Of a DNA stretch of 64,000 bases, positions 9,792-18,615 are shown one piece after another. Source of the stretch: Capronia americana (lineage: Eukaryota > Ascomycota > Eurotiomycetes > Chaetothyriales > Herpotrichiellaceae); contig JADWQD010000016.1 of the NCBI GenBank assembly GCA_016110215.1, positions 620,001 to 684,000 on the forward strand, given 5' to 3'. The notes under the pieces were generated by a model that did no database searches, was not told the DNA's origin, and was given only the letters and a program-made list of their open reading frames with translations. A program made the translations under genes and the position numbers. Within the stretch, counting starts at the first letter, position 1. The number at the start of each line of letters is the position of its first letter.

Positions 9792-11228
9792 ATGGTCGCC
9801 GCAATTCCAGACTTCTATACCCCTGTCTCCCAGCTCCCTGAGGAGTTCAAGGCTGTGCAAGCAGCATTTGAGACCGACAAGACTCTCCCCATCGAATGGA
9901 GGAAAGAGCAGTTGAGACAGGTCTGGAAGATGTTGGACGAGAATGAGAGCCGTTTCGAAGACGCCTTGTACCAGGACATCCGCAAGCCCAAGGTTGAGAC
10001 ACAGGCATTCGAGATCATCGGGATCAAGAACGAGATCATCCACACCCTCGAGCACCTGGACGAATGGGCCAAGCCCTCGCCGGTGGATGTCTTTGACGAA
10101 TTCAATGTCAACCAGCCTCGCGTCTACAAGCAACCAAAAGGCGCCGTTCTCATCCTCGGCACCTGGAACTACCCGGTGGACTTGACCATCGATCCCTTGA
10201 TCTCCGTCATCTCGGCCGGCAACACGGCCGTCATCAAGCCCAGCGAGATGACTCCGGCCACGGCCAAGCTCCTTACCGAGTTGATCCCCAAGTATCTGGA
10301 CGCCGACTGCTACCGCGTGGTCAACGGCGGAGTTGCCCAGTCGACCGAGTTGCTGACCTACCACTGGGCACACATCCTTTACACTGGCGGTGCCAAAGTG
10401 GCCCGCATCGTCATGGCCGCTGCCTCCAAGCACCTGATCCCAGTGACCTTGGAGCTCGGTGGCAAGACTCCGGCCATTGTCACCTCGAAGGCCAATGTCG
10501 ACATTGCCGCCAAGAGAATTGCGTGGGCGAAGACTTGGAACCTGGGCCAGACCTGCATGACCACCGACTACGTGCTGGTGCACGAGTCGGTGCGAGAGGA
10601 GTTCGTCGCCGCGCTGATCAAGTACGTCAAGGCCTTCTACGAGAACGCGGGCGTTGACGGCATGTCCTGCCTCATCAACGACATGCACTACAATCGCATC
10701 GCCGACATGCTCGCCGCCACCAAAGGCAAGATCGCGTTCGGCGGCGGCAAGGACGCGGCCAAACGCTTCGTCGAGCCCACTGTCATCTTGGACCCGGCCC
10801 TCGACGACTCGACCCTCGCGGCCGAGATCTTCGGCCCTCTCCTCCCGGTCGTCAGCTTCAAAACCTTCCCCGAGGCGCGCAAGGTCATCAACCAGATCGA
10901 CCCCACCCCGCTCGGCCTCTACGTCATGACCGAGGACAACAGCGAGGCCGAGTATTTCTTCACGCACATCCGCTCCGGCGGTGCCGCCATCAACGATCCC
11001 ATGTCCCAGCTGGCCGTGCCGAGCGTGCCGTTCGGCGGCTTCGGCGAGAGCGGCATGGGCGCCTACCGTGGCAAGGCGGGCTTCGAGACCTTCTCTCACT
11101 TGAAATCGGCCGTCACCACCTTCACCGACCCCGCGTCCGAGAAGGCCATCGAGTGGCGCTATGCTCTGGGCGATCGTGAGGAGAAGTATCACGCTATGAA
11201 GGCCGCCACTGAGATCCCATTGAACTAG
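9792..11228 (+). CDS. HFD1: aldehyde dehydrogenase, class 3 / fatty aldehyde dehydrogenase type
   Basis: A single-exon, 478-residue ALDH superfamily enzyme. Visible features are the N126 region (GTWNYPVDLTIDP), the NAD(P)-binding turn YTGGAKVARIV (197-207), general base E221 in LELGGKTPAIV and nucleophile C255 in LGQTCMTTDYV. The C-terminal loop VPFGGFGESGMGAYRGKAGF completes the family pattern. Length (about 480, shorter than the ~500 of class 1/2) and sequence place it with ALDH3, including yeast Hfd1, which oxidises long-chain aldehydes such as hexadecenal. Unlike many ALDH3 proteins, the C-terminus (ATEIPLN) shows no obvious membrane anchor, so it may be soluble. The exon has very high GC at third positions, which produces a long antisense frame. 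Confidence 0.93.
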   Translation: MVAAIPDFYTPVSQLPEEFKAVQAAFETDKTLPIEWRKEQLRQVWKMLDENESRFEDALYQDIRKPKVETQAFEIIGIKNEIIHTLEHLDEWAKPSPVDVFDEFNVNQPRVYKQPKGAVLILGTWNYPVDLTIDPLISVISAGNTAVIKPSEMTPATAKLLTELIPKYLDADCYRVVNGGVAQSTELLTYHWAHILYTGGAKVARIVMAAASKHLIPVTLELGGKTPAIVTSKANVDIAAKRIAWAKTWNLGQTCMTTDYVLVHESVREEFVAALIKYVKAFYENAGVDGMSCLINDMHYNRIADMLAATKGKIAFGGGKDAAKRFVEPTVILDPALDDSTLAAEIFGPLLPVVSFKTFPEARKVINQIDPTPLGLYVMTEDNSEAEYFFTHIRSGGAAINDPMSQLAVPSVPFGGFGESGMGAYRGKAGFETFSHLKSAVTTFTDPASEKAIEWRYALGDREEKYHAMKAATEIPLN

Positions 11229-11237
11229 AAAGATGGT

Positions 11238-11360
11238 GTCGTGAATCGGAGAGCAAGGGGTGTGTTGGCGTCGTGAATCGGAGAGCAAGGGGTGTGTTGG
11301 CGTCGTGAATCGGAGAGCAAGGGTGTTGGCGTCGTGATCGGAGAACAAGGGTGTGTCGGG
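11238..11360 (+). repeat. minisatellite of about 32 bp, four copies
   Basis: Starting ten bases after the aldehyde dehydrogenase stop codon, a unit beginning GTCGTGAATCGGAGAGCAAG is repeated. Copies lie at 11238-11269 and 11270-11301 (identical, 32 bp), 11302-11330 (29 bp, short of a few bases) and 11331-11360 (diverged). It will be transcribed in the 3' untranslated region. Identity of the first two copies suggests recent duplication by slippage or unequal exchange. Confidence 0.9.
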
Positions 11361-12137
11361 TGTTTCAGCATGTATTGGTGTTCGCTAGAATCGTGGGGTT
11401 GAACTCGCTCGCTGTACAATATCGCAATGTGTTTTAGATAGAAGTTGTTTGTACTATACACGAAGAAACTTGTGTTACTCTATACTCGGTACCGTTTGTC
11501 ATATCCAATGTGTGTCAGGGCTTCCTACGCCTGTATTTTGTCGTCGTCTCCCCACCAGCCCGGACCTGCGGGTCGATTCAAGTCGAATACGTACAGTAAA
11601 AGGATTAGGACCAGACTCTGAAACACATTCACACCCCCGGATATGTACTGTGTAGTATTGGGACGCGTCATGAATGGATGAGGGACTTAACGCTGCCTCT
11701 GCCGCATTCCAGCCTTATACGGAGGTATCTAGGGTGCAGTACTCTACCAATAGTCGTCTAAGAGGTGCTGACTAGGTACTAATACCATCACTCGCCCTAA
11801 AGAATAGTCAATATGGCGCGACCGTTGTTGTTGCTGCTGTTACTGCTGCTGCTGTCTCGTCGTCCTTGTCGCCGGACTTCCGCAATCAGTCGCAGCAAGC
11901 CCGAACGATGAGAATCCAGCGAACTTGCACTTGAACTTGACCGCGTGCCGCGATCTGAATATCCATCTGATACGATTGGATTAATTTGGATCGTATCTGG
12001 CGCAGTAATATACGACGCATCTGCATATTTCTCTTCGTTGTTTCATTCCACAGTTCGTGGTCGGGACGTCGAACGCCTTCTTCATATTCCCGTTGACCGG
12101 TTTTCTTCGAAGAGCCTTCGGAGAAGATCGAATCCAT
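11361..12137. other. convergent intergenic region with a CTG/TTG microsatellite
   Basis: The 3' ends of the aldehyde dehydrogenase (plus) and RPF1 (minus) genes face each other here. A TTG/CTG trinucleotide run lies at 11824-11855. No coding region was recognised. Confidence 0.6.
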
Positions 12138-13451
12138 TCACAGCTGGAATTTGGTTCTCACTTTCTCCATCTTACTCTTCCACTCCCAGTCCTGCCCACT
12201 GGCCCTCTGAATGCCCTTGTCTACCCTTCTCAACTTCAACGTCATCCTAGGCCCTAATTCCTGCAACCCAGCCCTTATCTCTTCAACACCTTTCATCTCC
12301 TTGCCATCTGACCCTACCACTGATCTCTCTGTTTCTCGCTTCTCGCGGAAGATGTACCGATGCCGCCGAAGGAAAATGTAATCTCTCTGGTTGTGCAACG
12401 TCAAGACCTGCCGACCTTGCAGTTGAGGTGAATGCGGGAAGAGCGAGCGGAACAAGTGAGCTGTCAACAGACCCAGTGGCGTGGTGAAGTTATTCAACAT
12501 CAACTCCGGGATATGCTGTGTTGGTCGTCCGTGCCCAGGGATCTGTTTGCCAGAGTACCAATTGGATAATGTGAAATGGAATGTCGGACCCGCTGGGAGG
12601 TGCACGATGGTCAGTCCGCCGGGCTTTTTGCGGTGGTTTGCTTCCTCGAGCACAATAACAGAGGTGTACCCGTGTTTGCTTGCAAACTGGGAGATTTCCC
12701 GCACGGAGAATTTATATCCGTAGCGGTGTGAAGAGCGACGGATGTACTTGCTGTTGGGGAAGATGTCGGTCAAGATAGTGGCTTCATCGTGCAGATGGGA
12801 GTTTATTGATGTCGTTATGAGTATTTTAGGCGGTGGTGGCGGCGGAGAGTCTGGTGAGAGAAAGAGGGACGGAAATTTTGCGGCGAGAGCGGCGGGCGCA
12901 AGGGAGAGGTTCGTCGAGGTGGTGGAACGCGTCGGTGAAAGGGCGCGAGACTGTCCCTGCTTGGACTGCAATTCCTTTTTGGAAGGCAAAGGATCTTGGG
13001 TCGTCTCGTCTAGGTCGTCTTCATCGTTTTCATTCTGATCCTCGCCGTCGTCACTCTCCTCCAGCATAGAATCGTTGTCTTCGTCATCCACGGGCTCGCC
13101 TGCCCCTTCTTCTCCCTCTCCATCGAACTCCAATGCCTGCTCCTCGGCCAACTTCCGCCTCTTCAACTTCTCCACATCGTAAATCACACCCAACCCACCA
13201 CTCTCAGGCTCGTCTGCGATCTCGTCGTAGACTCTCTTCCTGTCCAAAGTTGCCGGCACATTTCTGCGTAACCGCTCCTCTCGTAACTTAGGATTGTTCG
13301 CCTCTTCCTTCTTGCGGCTGAACCGGTCGGCTCGCTTCAGTGCATCTCGGGCACGCTTCTGCTTTATGTGCAGTTCTTGTCGCCGCTGTTTGTTGGATGT
13401 TTTAAAGGGCAGAGCGGCTTTGTCGGAGAGTCTGATTGTTCGAGAGGGCAT
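12138..13451 (-). CDS. RPF1: ribosome production factor 1 (Brix domain)
   Basis: A single-exon, 437-residue protein. The N-terminus is basic (KTSNKQRRQELHIKQKRARD), followed by an acidic stretch around residues 115-150 (GEGEEGAGEPVDDEDNDSM...). The Brix domain runs from about 208 (PKILITTSINSHLHDEA) to about 400, with FPNSKYIRRSSHRYGYKFS, LTIVHLPAGPTFHFTLSNW and the terminal GPRMTLKLRRV. This is Rpf1, a nucleolar factor for 60S pre-ribosome maturation and 27S/5.8S rRNA processing. The ATG at 13451 lies directly before the conserved basic head. It is divergent from GRS1, 309 bp apart. Confidence 0.95.
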   Translation of the reverse strand: MPSRTIRLSDKAALPFKTSNKQRRQELHIKQKRARDALKRADRFSRKKEEANNPKLREERLRRNVPATLDRKRVYDEIADEPESGGLGVIYDVEKLKRRKLAEEQALEFDGEGEEGAGEPVDDEDNDSMLEESDDGEDQNENDEDDLDETTQDPLPSKKELQSKQGQSRALSPTRSTTSTNLSLAPAALAAKFPSLFLSPDSPPPPPPKILITTSINSHLHDEATILTDIFPNSKYIRRSSHRYGYKFSVREISQFASKHGYTSVIVLEEANHRKKPGGLTIVHLPAGPTFHFTLSNWYSGKQIPGHGRPTQHIPELMLNNFTTPLGLLTAHLFRSLFPHSPQLQGRQVLTLHNQRDYIFLRRHRYIFREKRETERSVVGSDGKEMKGVEEIRAGLQELGPRMTLKLRRVDKGIQRASGQDWEWKSKMEKVRTKFQL

Positions 13452-13760
13452 CTTGGAACAGGCTAGGGGCCCACAATGGTAGGGTGAATTCAGACTCGTT
13501 CCTCCAAGGGTCGCTGCGGGCGGTAGCCGTGTACGCGAAAGAAGGTCGATTGTCTGTCAAAGAATTTTGGGTGGAGAAAATGTGCTAGCCGATCGCAGCT
13601 CCACACGGCAAGGCTGACTGCTGCCCAAGGCTGCGCTAGTCCATCTTAGTCACGATGATCTCCTGGCAAACATTTCTGGCGCTGCGCACAGCAACATCAG
13701 CGTTTCGAGTCATAAACAACTCAGCAGTCACCATTGAGTCACCTCCTCTTTCCTACTTAC
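13452..13760. promoter_or_regulatory. bidirectional promoter RPF1 / GRS1
   Basis: The 309 bp between the start codons of RPF1 (minus) and glycyl-tRNA synthetase (plus) must contain both promoters. Pairing a ribosome-assembly gene with a tRNA synthetase would suit shared growth control. The end nearest GRS1 is CT-rich. No named element was assigned with certainty. Confidence 0.6.
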
Positions 13761-15854
13761 ATGCGTGCTTTGCCTGGTCCCTTCAGAGCGCTATCGACTT
13801 TCTCTTCTCAACTGACCAGATCTTTTTCCACCACTTCTTTTTGTGCTGCAAAGTTCCAACCCCCCAAATTAGACCTGAAGATGGCCGAGTTCACAACGAG
13901 GACCGGCAGCCTGCTAGACCGCGCCGTTTTCGAGTCTACCCTCCGGCGGCGCTTGTTCTACACCCCTTCATTCGAGATCTATGGCGGAGAGCGCGGGCTG
14001 TTCGACTATGGGCCCCCAGGGTGCGCATTGCAAGCCAATGTCGTCGACCTTTGGCGGAAGCACTTCGTCCTGGAAGAAGACATGCTCGAGGTTGACTGCA
14101 CCATGCTGACTCCCGAGGCTGTGCTGAAAACTAGTGGGCACGTGGACAAGTTCGCCGACTGGATGTGTAAAGACCCGAAGAGCGGGGAGATCTTTCGTGC
14201 AGACCACCTGGTCGAGGGCGTGCTCGAGGACCGATTGAAGGCGGACAAGGCTGCGCGTGGCCAGGCGGTCGAAATCGATGAGGCCAAAGATGCCAAGAAA
14301 AAGAAGAAGTCCAAGGAAGCAAAGGTCGAGAAGCTCGACGACGCGCTGGTGCAGGAGTACGAGGAGACTCTGGCCAAGATTGACAACTACGGAGGTGATG
14401 AGCTCGGGGAGTTGATCAAGAAGTACAACATCAAAGGCCCTACTACTGGAGTGGAACTTGAGCCTCCCAAGGCTTTCAACCTCATGTTCCAAACTCAGAT
14501 TGGGCCCAGCGCCGATAAACCCAACGGGTACCTCCGCCCGGAGACTGCCCAGGGGCAGTTCCTCAACTTCCAGAAATTGCTCGAATTCAACCAGCAGTCA
14601 ATGCCTTTCGCATCCGCCTCGATTGGAAAGTCCTTCCGCAACGAAATCTCGCCTCGGTCCGGGCTCCTGCGTGTCCGTGAGTTCTTGATGGCCGAGATTG
14701 AACATTTCGTGGACCCGGAAGGCGGAAAGAAACATCCCAGATTCGACGAGGTCAAAGACACAAAGCTATCACTCCTGAATAGAAAGACCCAGCTCGCCGG
14801 AAGCACAAAACCCGATACTGTCACCATCGGCGACGCCGTCTCCTCCGGTCTAGTCGACAACGAAACACTCGGCTACTTTCTCGTCAGAATTCAGGATTTC
14901 CTCCTCAAACTGGGGGTAGACCACTCAAAACTGAGGTTTCGCCAGCACATGGCCAACGAAATGGCGCATTACGCTGCAGACTGCTGGGACGCCGAGCTGT
15001 TCACCACCTACGGCTGGATTGAGTGTGTCGGGTGTGCGGACCGCAGCGCTTACGATTTGACCGTGCATATGAACAAAACTGGCGCCCCGCTTGTCGTCCG
15101 CGAAACTCGAGCCCAACCCCTCGTCATAGAAGAGTACCAAATCGACCTGGAGCGCAAGAAACTCGGCCCTAAATTCCGTAAGGATGCCAAAGCGGTCGAA
15201 ACCGCGGTGGACGCGCTCTCACAAGATCTACGCGAGAAGTTGTCGCTAGAACTCGAGCAGAACGGGAAGATCGAGGTCGACACGCCAGGCGTGGGGAGCG
15301 GAAAGACCGAACTCGAAAAGGATCTCATCAAGATCGAGAAGAGGAAGCGGACCGAGCATGTGAGAGAATATACGCCCAACGTCATTGAACCATCGTTCGG
15401 TATAGGCCGTATCCTCTACAGCGTGATGGAACATGTCTTTTGGACTCGTGAAGGAGATGGCGCCCGTGGAGTGCTCTCCTTCCCCCCCACCGTTGCACCG
15501 ACGAAAGTCTTGCTCGTCCCACTGTCCGGCCATCAAGATTTCAAGCCGCGCATCAAGAAACTCACCGCCAGGCTCCGACGCATCGGGGTGTCCAACAAAG
15601 TGGACGACTCGTCCGCCAGTATCGGCAAGCGATACGCCCGCAACGATGAGCTCGGGACGCCCTTTGGCATCACGATCGATTTCCAGACCGTCAAGGATGA
15701 CACGCTGACGCTGCGGGAGCGCGATTCCACCAAGCAAGTGAGGGCCAGTGAAGACGACATCATCGGCGCTGTGAAGAGCTTGGTCGATGGGGAGGAGACC
15801 TGGGAGGATGTTGCGAAACGACTTCCTGCATTCGAGGGGCAGGATCTGGAGTGA
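13761..15854 (+). CDS. GRS1: glycyl-tRNA synthetase, probably dual cytosolic/mitochondrial
   Basis: From ATG 13761 the frame encodes 697 residues of a class II glycine-tRNA ligase, the usual eukaryotic alpha2 type. The first 40 residues (MRALPGPFRALSTFSSQLTR, then SFSTTSF) are Arg/Ser-rich without acids, a typical mitochondrial presequence. A second in-frame ATG at 13881 (MAEFTTRTGSLLDRAVFEST) starts where cytosolic enzymes begin. Catalytic-domain signatures follow: IYGGERGLFDYGPPGCALQ, PNGYLRPETAQGQFLNFQKL (motif 2 region), FRNEISPRSGLLRVREF and the C-terminal anticodon-binding segment VLLVPLSGHQDFKPR. A lysine-rich insert (AKKKKKSKEAKVEK) is normal for this family. A TTG codon in the same frame at 13734 could extend the protein by nine residues. 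It ligates glycine to tRNA-Gly for both translation systems. Confidence 0.95.
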   Translation: MRALPGPFRALSTFSSQLTRSFSTTSFCAAKFQPPKLDLKMAEFTTRTGSLLDRAVFESTLRRRLFYTPSFEIYGGERGLFDYGPPGCALQANVVDLWRKHFVLEEDMLEVDCTMLTPEAVLKTSGHVDKFADWMCKDPKSGEIFRADHLVEGVLEDRLKADKAARGQAVEIDEAKDAKKKKKSKEAKVEKLDDALVQEYEETLAKIDNYGGDELGELIKKYNIKGPTTGVELEPPKAFNLMFQTQIGPSADKPNGYLRPETAQGQFLNFQKLLEFNQQSMPFASASIGKSFRNEISPRSGLLRVREFLMAEIEHFVDPEGGKKHPRFDEVKDTKLSLLNRKTQLAGSTKPDTVTIGDAVSSGLVDNETLGYFLVRIQDFLLKLGVDHSKLRFRQHMANEMAHYAADCWDAELFTTYGWIECVGCADRSAYDLTVHMNKTGAPLVVRETRAQPLVIEEYQIDLERKKLGPKFRKDAKAVETAVDALSQDLREKLSLELEQNGKIEVDTPGVGSGKTELEKDLIKIEKRKRTEHVREYTPNVIEPSFGIGRILYSVMEHVFWTREGDGARGVLSFPPTVAPTKVLLVPLSGHQDFKPRIKKLTARLRRIGVSNKVDDSSASIGKRYARNDELGTPFGITIDFQTVKDDTLTLRERDSTKQVRASEDDIIGAVKSLVDGEETWEDVAKRLPAFEGQDLE

Positions 15855-16169
15855 AGTGTGTGTGTGTCTGTCGGCCGCAGGGCTGCCTAGCATTGATTTC
15901 ATGTTCTTGAGATACCCGACCTTTGATGGTGCGATCGTTTCTTGCAGCGCGTGAAGAAATAGACCGCACCTCGGAGATGGCCAAAGCACCGTGGCGGGAA
16001 ATGCTGGGCCCTCCATATTAAGCGTCATGTATGAAAAGGGAAGACTAAGAGGAAAGACTAAAGATGAAAAATGTTTCGTCATCGTTCGCTGCCTATCCGT
16101 TGCATTTCATTCCCTTCCACTTGACTGAATTTTTCGAGTGTCCACGACTTCGCAGTGTGCTTGTCCCTT
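15855..16169. other. convergent 3' region between GRS1 and the FAD monooxygenase
   Basis: Only 3' untranslated sequence of two convergent genes is expected here. A short GT run follows the GRS1 stop. No gene was recognised. Confidence 0.6.
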
Positions 16170-17722
16170 CTATGCCGCCTCCTCCACCGCCCTGTGCATA
16201 TCCGTCCTCCACCCTTCGAAGAACGGCCTCATCAGGGCCATCGCCCGCTTCATGTCGGGACGCTCCTCCAAGCGCTTCAGCTCCCTGAGGAACCCGTCAT
16301 CGTGGACGGCTTGATCCGGATCAGGGTGCGAATGGGCGCGGATCTTGTTCTGCGTGGAAGTGGGGTCGACGAAGAATTGGAACACCTTGCGGCGTTCGTC
16401 GCTGTACGTGTCAAGGATATGCGAGGTTGGGTAGCTGGTCTTAGAAGATGCTGGGTTGAGAACCATGGTCAGCGCGGTGGCGAGGGCGTCGGCGTCGAGC
16501 ATGCCTGTGTTGAGGCCTAGGGCGCCGAAGGGCTACCTCGAGTAAAGTCAGTTAGTCAGTCAGTCATTCTGTCTATTGCCCCGTTACGGGACCTGCGCAG
16601 AAATCACGAAATGAAGGGAAGATCAATGCTTGAGGGCCGGCGGGGGGACTCGGGCGTGCATACGTGGTTGCAATGCGCGGCATCCCCTGCGAGGAGAAAG
16701 TTTTCTTTCCTCATCGTCGGCACCAGTCGCTGATGCGTTCTGTATACCGCTTTCGCCACGATCTCGACGTGTTGGTCCAAGGGTCTGGCGCCGGGCATAC
16801 ACCGTTCATAATGCCGAAATACGTTCTCGTCGTTCAAGATCTCCTCGTCCGAGAGATGCTCCAGCGCCGGGTCCGCAGCCATGGTCCACCGCCAGAGCGT
16901 CTTCTCGCCCAGCACGGGATTGGCAAGCGGGGTTGACACGGCCCAATGGACGGGATGCATCAGGAAATGCGTGTGCATGGGGGTTTCCTCCACGTTCGGG
17001 ATGAGGACGTTCGTGGCGATCAGGCGTTCGGGCCAGGTGTGCCCCGGGTAAGGGAGGCCGAGGGCCTTTCGAGTCGCAGATTTCGCGCCATCGGCTACGA
17101 CTGCGTACGTGGCGCTGAATTCCTGTTCTGCGCCGGTTGAGGGGTTGCGGGTGAGTACAGTCACGCCGTCGTCGGTGTTCGAAACGATGGAGACGAGCTC
17201 GGAATTGAAATTTATCGTCACATGGCCTGTCTTGAGCGCTTCGCGGAGGAAGAGCTTGTTCAACTGTGCTTGCGGCAGATTCAAACAGCCCGCACCAGGG
17301 GCCATGACAGTATCATGTGGCGCGCACATGGGAATATTGGCAACCACATCGCCAAAAACTTTGCCCCCAGCTCCCGATCCATCATCTTTGGGTGGTTTCC
17401 GAAAACACAGCCCTCGGGTCATGAATCCCTCGTCGCGGATGAGCTTGTACATGCCGCATTCATCAAGCATATGTAGCACGGCGCCGAAGTAACCGCATGC
17501 TCGCGGCGCGGTGCTGGTGTCTGGGAGACGTTCGATGATGGAGACCCGGATTCCTGCTTGGCCCAGTTTTAGGGCTGTAAGGCAGCCGACAACGCCGCCA
17601 CCTATGATGAGGACGGGGATTTGGGTGCTGATATGTTGGGAAGTGGCATTGTCGTCGATAGTCTGCTGTATGCCAGTACCATTGGCTATCCGAATGCTCT
17701 CTTGAGCTGGTGTGTATGTCAT
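16170..17722 (-). CDS. FAD-dependent monooxygenase, FAD_binding_3 (phenol/aromatic hydroxylase-like) family
   Basis: Two exons on the minus strand, 17722-16664 and 16532-16170, are joined across a 131 bp intron (GTATGC...TAG), giving 473 residues. Splicing restores the contiguous flavin motif GDAAHCNH-PFGALGLNTG, interrupted if unspliced. The N-terminal Rossmann motif is VLIIGGGVVGCLTALKLGQA (about 37-56) and the DG motif is VVADGAKSATRKALG. GD347 of the third motif binds the FAD ribityl chain. These are Group A flavoprotein hydroxylases that use NAD(P)H and O2 to hydroxylate aromatic or polyketide substrates. No thioredoxin-like third domain is present, so it is shorter than phenol 2-monooxygenase. 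There is no polyketide synthase nearby, so a catabolic rather than biosynthetic role is more likely, but the substrate is unknown. Confidence 0.88.
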
Positions 17723-18615
17723 TTTGGTCTCAACAGCCCAGTTTCTGCCAAAGATTTCAACAAAGAGAAAGCGTCGGGTCAGTTCGACGAGCCATAAGGC
17801 ACTCTTATATATTTTAGTGCAAGCAGAGGCATCCCATCAGGCCAGCCACAAACTGACAGTGGCGGTCCATCGAGATGCAATGCTCAAGACCTGCGATTCG
17901 CGGACATCTGACACCTTTCGTGGAGTATGCGACTGGTTGCCATGCCTGCTATGCTGACTCTTGACTCGAACAAAGACTCAATGTGATTCTGAGCCGCACG
18001 TGGGTTGGCGAGTGCGGGAGGCCTGAAGCTGGTATCCGAAGTGCAGATTGCAGATCATCCAGAACGCTTGCTATACGTGGAATTGTAGGGCAGATCGCGG
18101 GTGTCACTCGTCAAGGTCAGAGGGGTCATGTTCCACGGGAAGTTGATTGCAACGGGTTCATTAGAGGTCTGAAGTGACACCTGACAAGGTTACTGTGGCC
18201 TTCACTTCCGCCGCATCTGTAGACGGCCGAAACTCTGCGCCGAAGAAGACAGCCGCAGTCGACTCACTGGTTCTCGGGGCACAGAAGATCAGACTCACTC
18301 TTGACGCGAATGGCCATGGATGATCTGTAAGGCGCGCATCCGCATAGGTGAGGGATGGCGGTCACACAAATGGGGCGTCAGTGCGACGTACTCGGTAGTG
18401 AAGAGGGAAACTTGATTAATTCTGATTGGCGGAAGCGGGCGTCCACGACGCGCTTGGATTTCCCGGTCGAGTACCGAGTATTTACTGACTTGTTTACTTG
18501 ACACGGCGACAAGCACACGACACACGACATGGTCTGGGACGACACGAGCAACCGCACGATCTGTCAGTAACAATGCAGCAAATGACCTAGGTGGATACTA
18601 CGTACATACTGCGCC
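17723..18615. promoter_or_regulatory. divergent upstream region, FAD monooxygenase / unknown protein
   Basis: About 890 bp separate two divergent start codons. No protein was recognised. A CACGTG core lies near 17998. The promoters of both genes should be here. Confidence 0.45.

Noticed and set aside
9735..11348. A 537-codon open frame antisense to the aldehyde dehydrogenase gene, running into the minisatellite
   Set aside because: The sense gene has all ALDH catalytic motifs; the antisense frame is a by-product of strong G/C third-position bias, and its residues show no family.
14006..15708. Several 75-175 codon frames on both strands inside glycyl-tRNA synthetase
   Set aside because: They are shadows of a highly conserved, intact enzyme.
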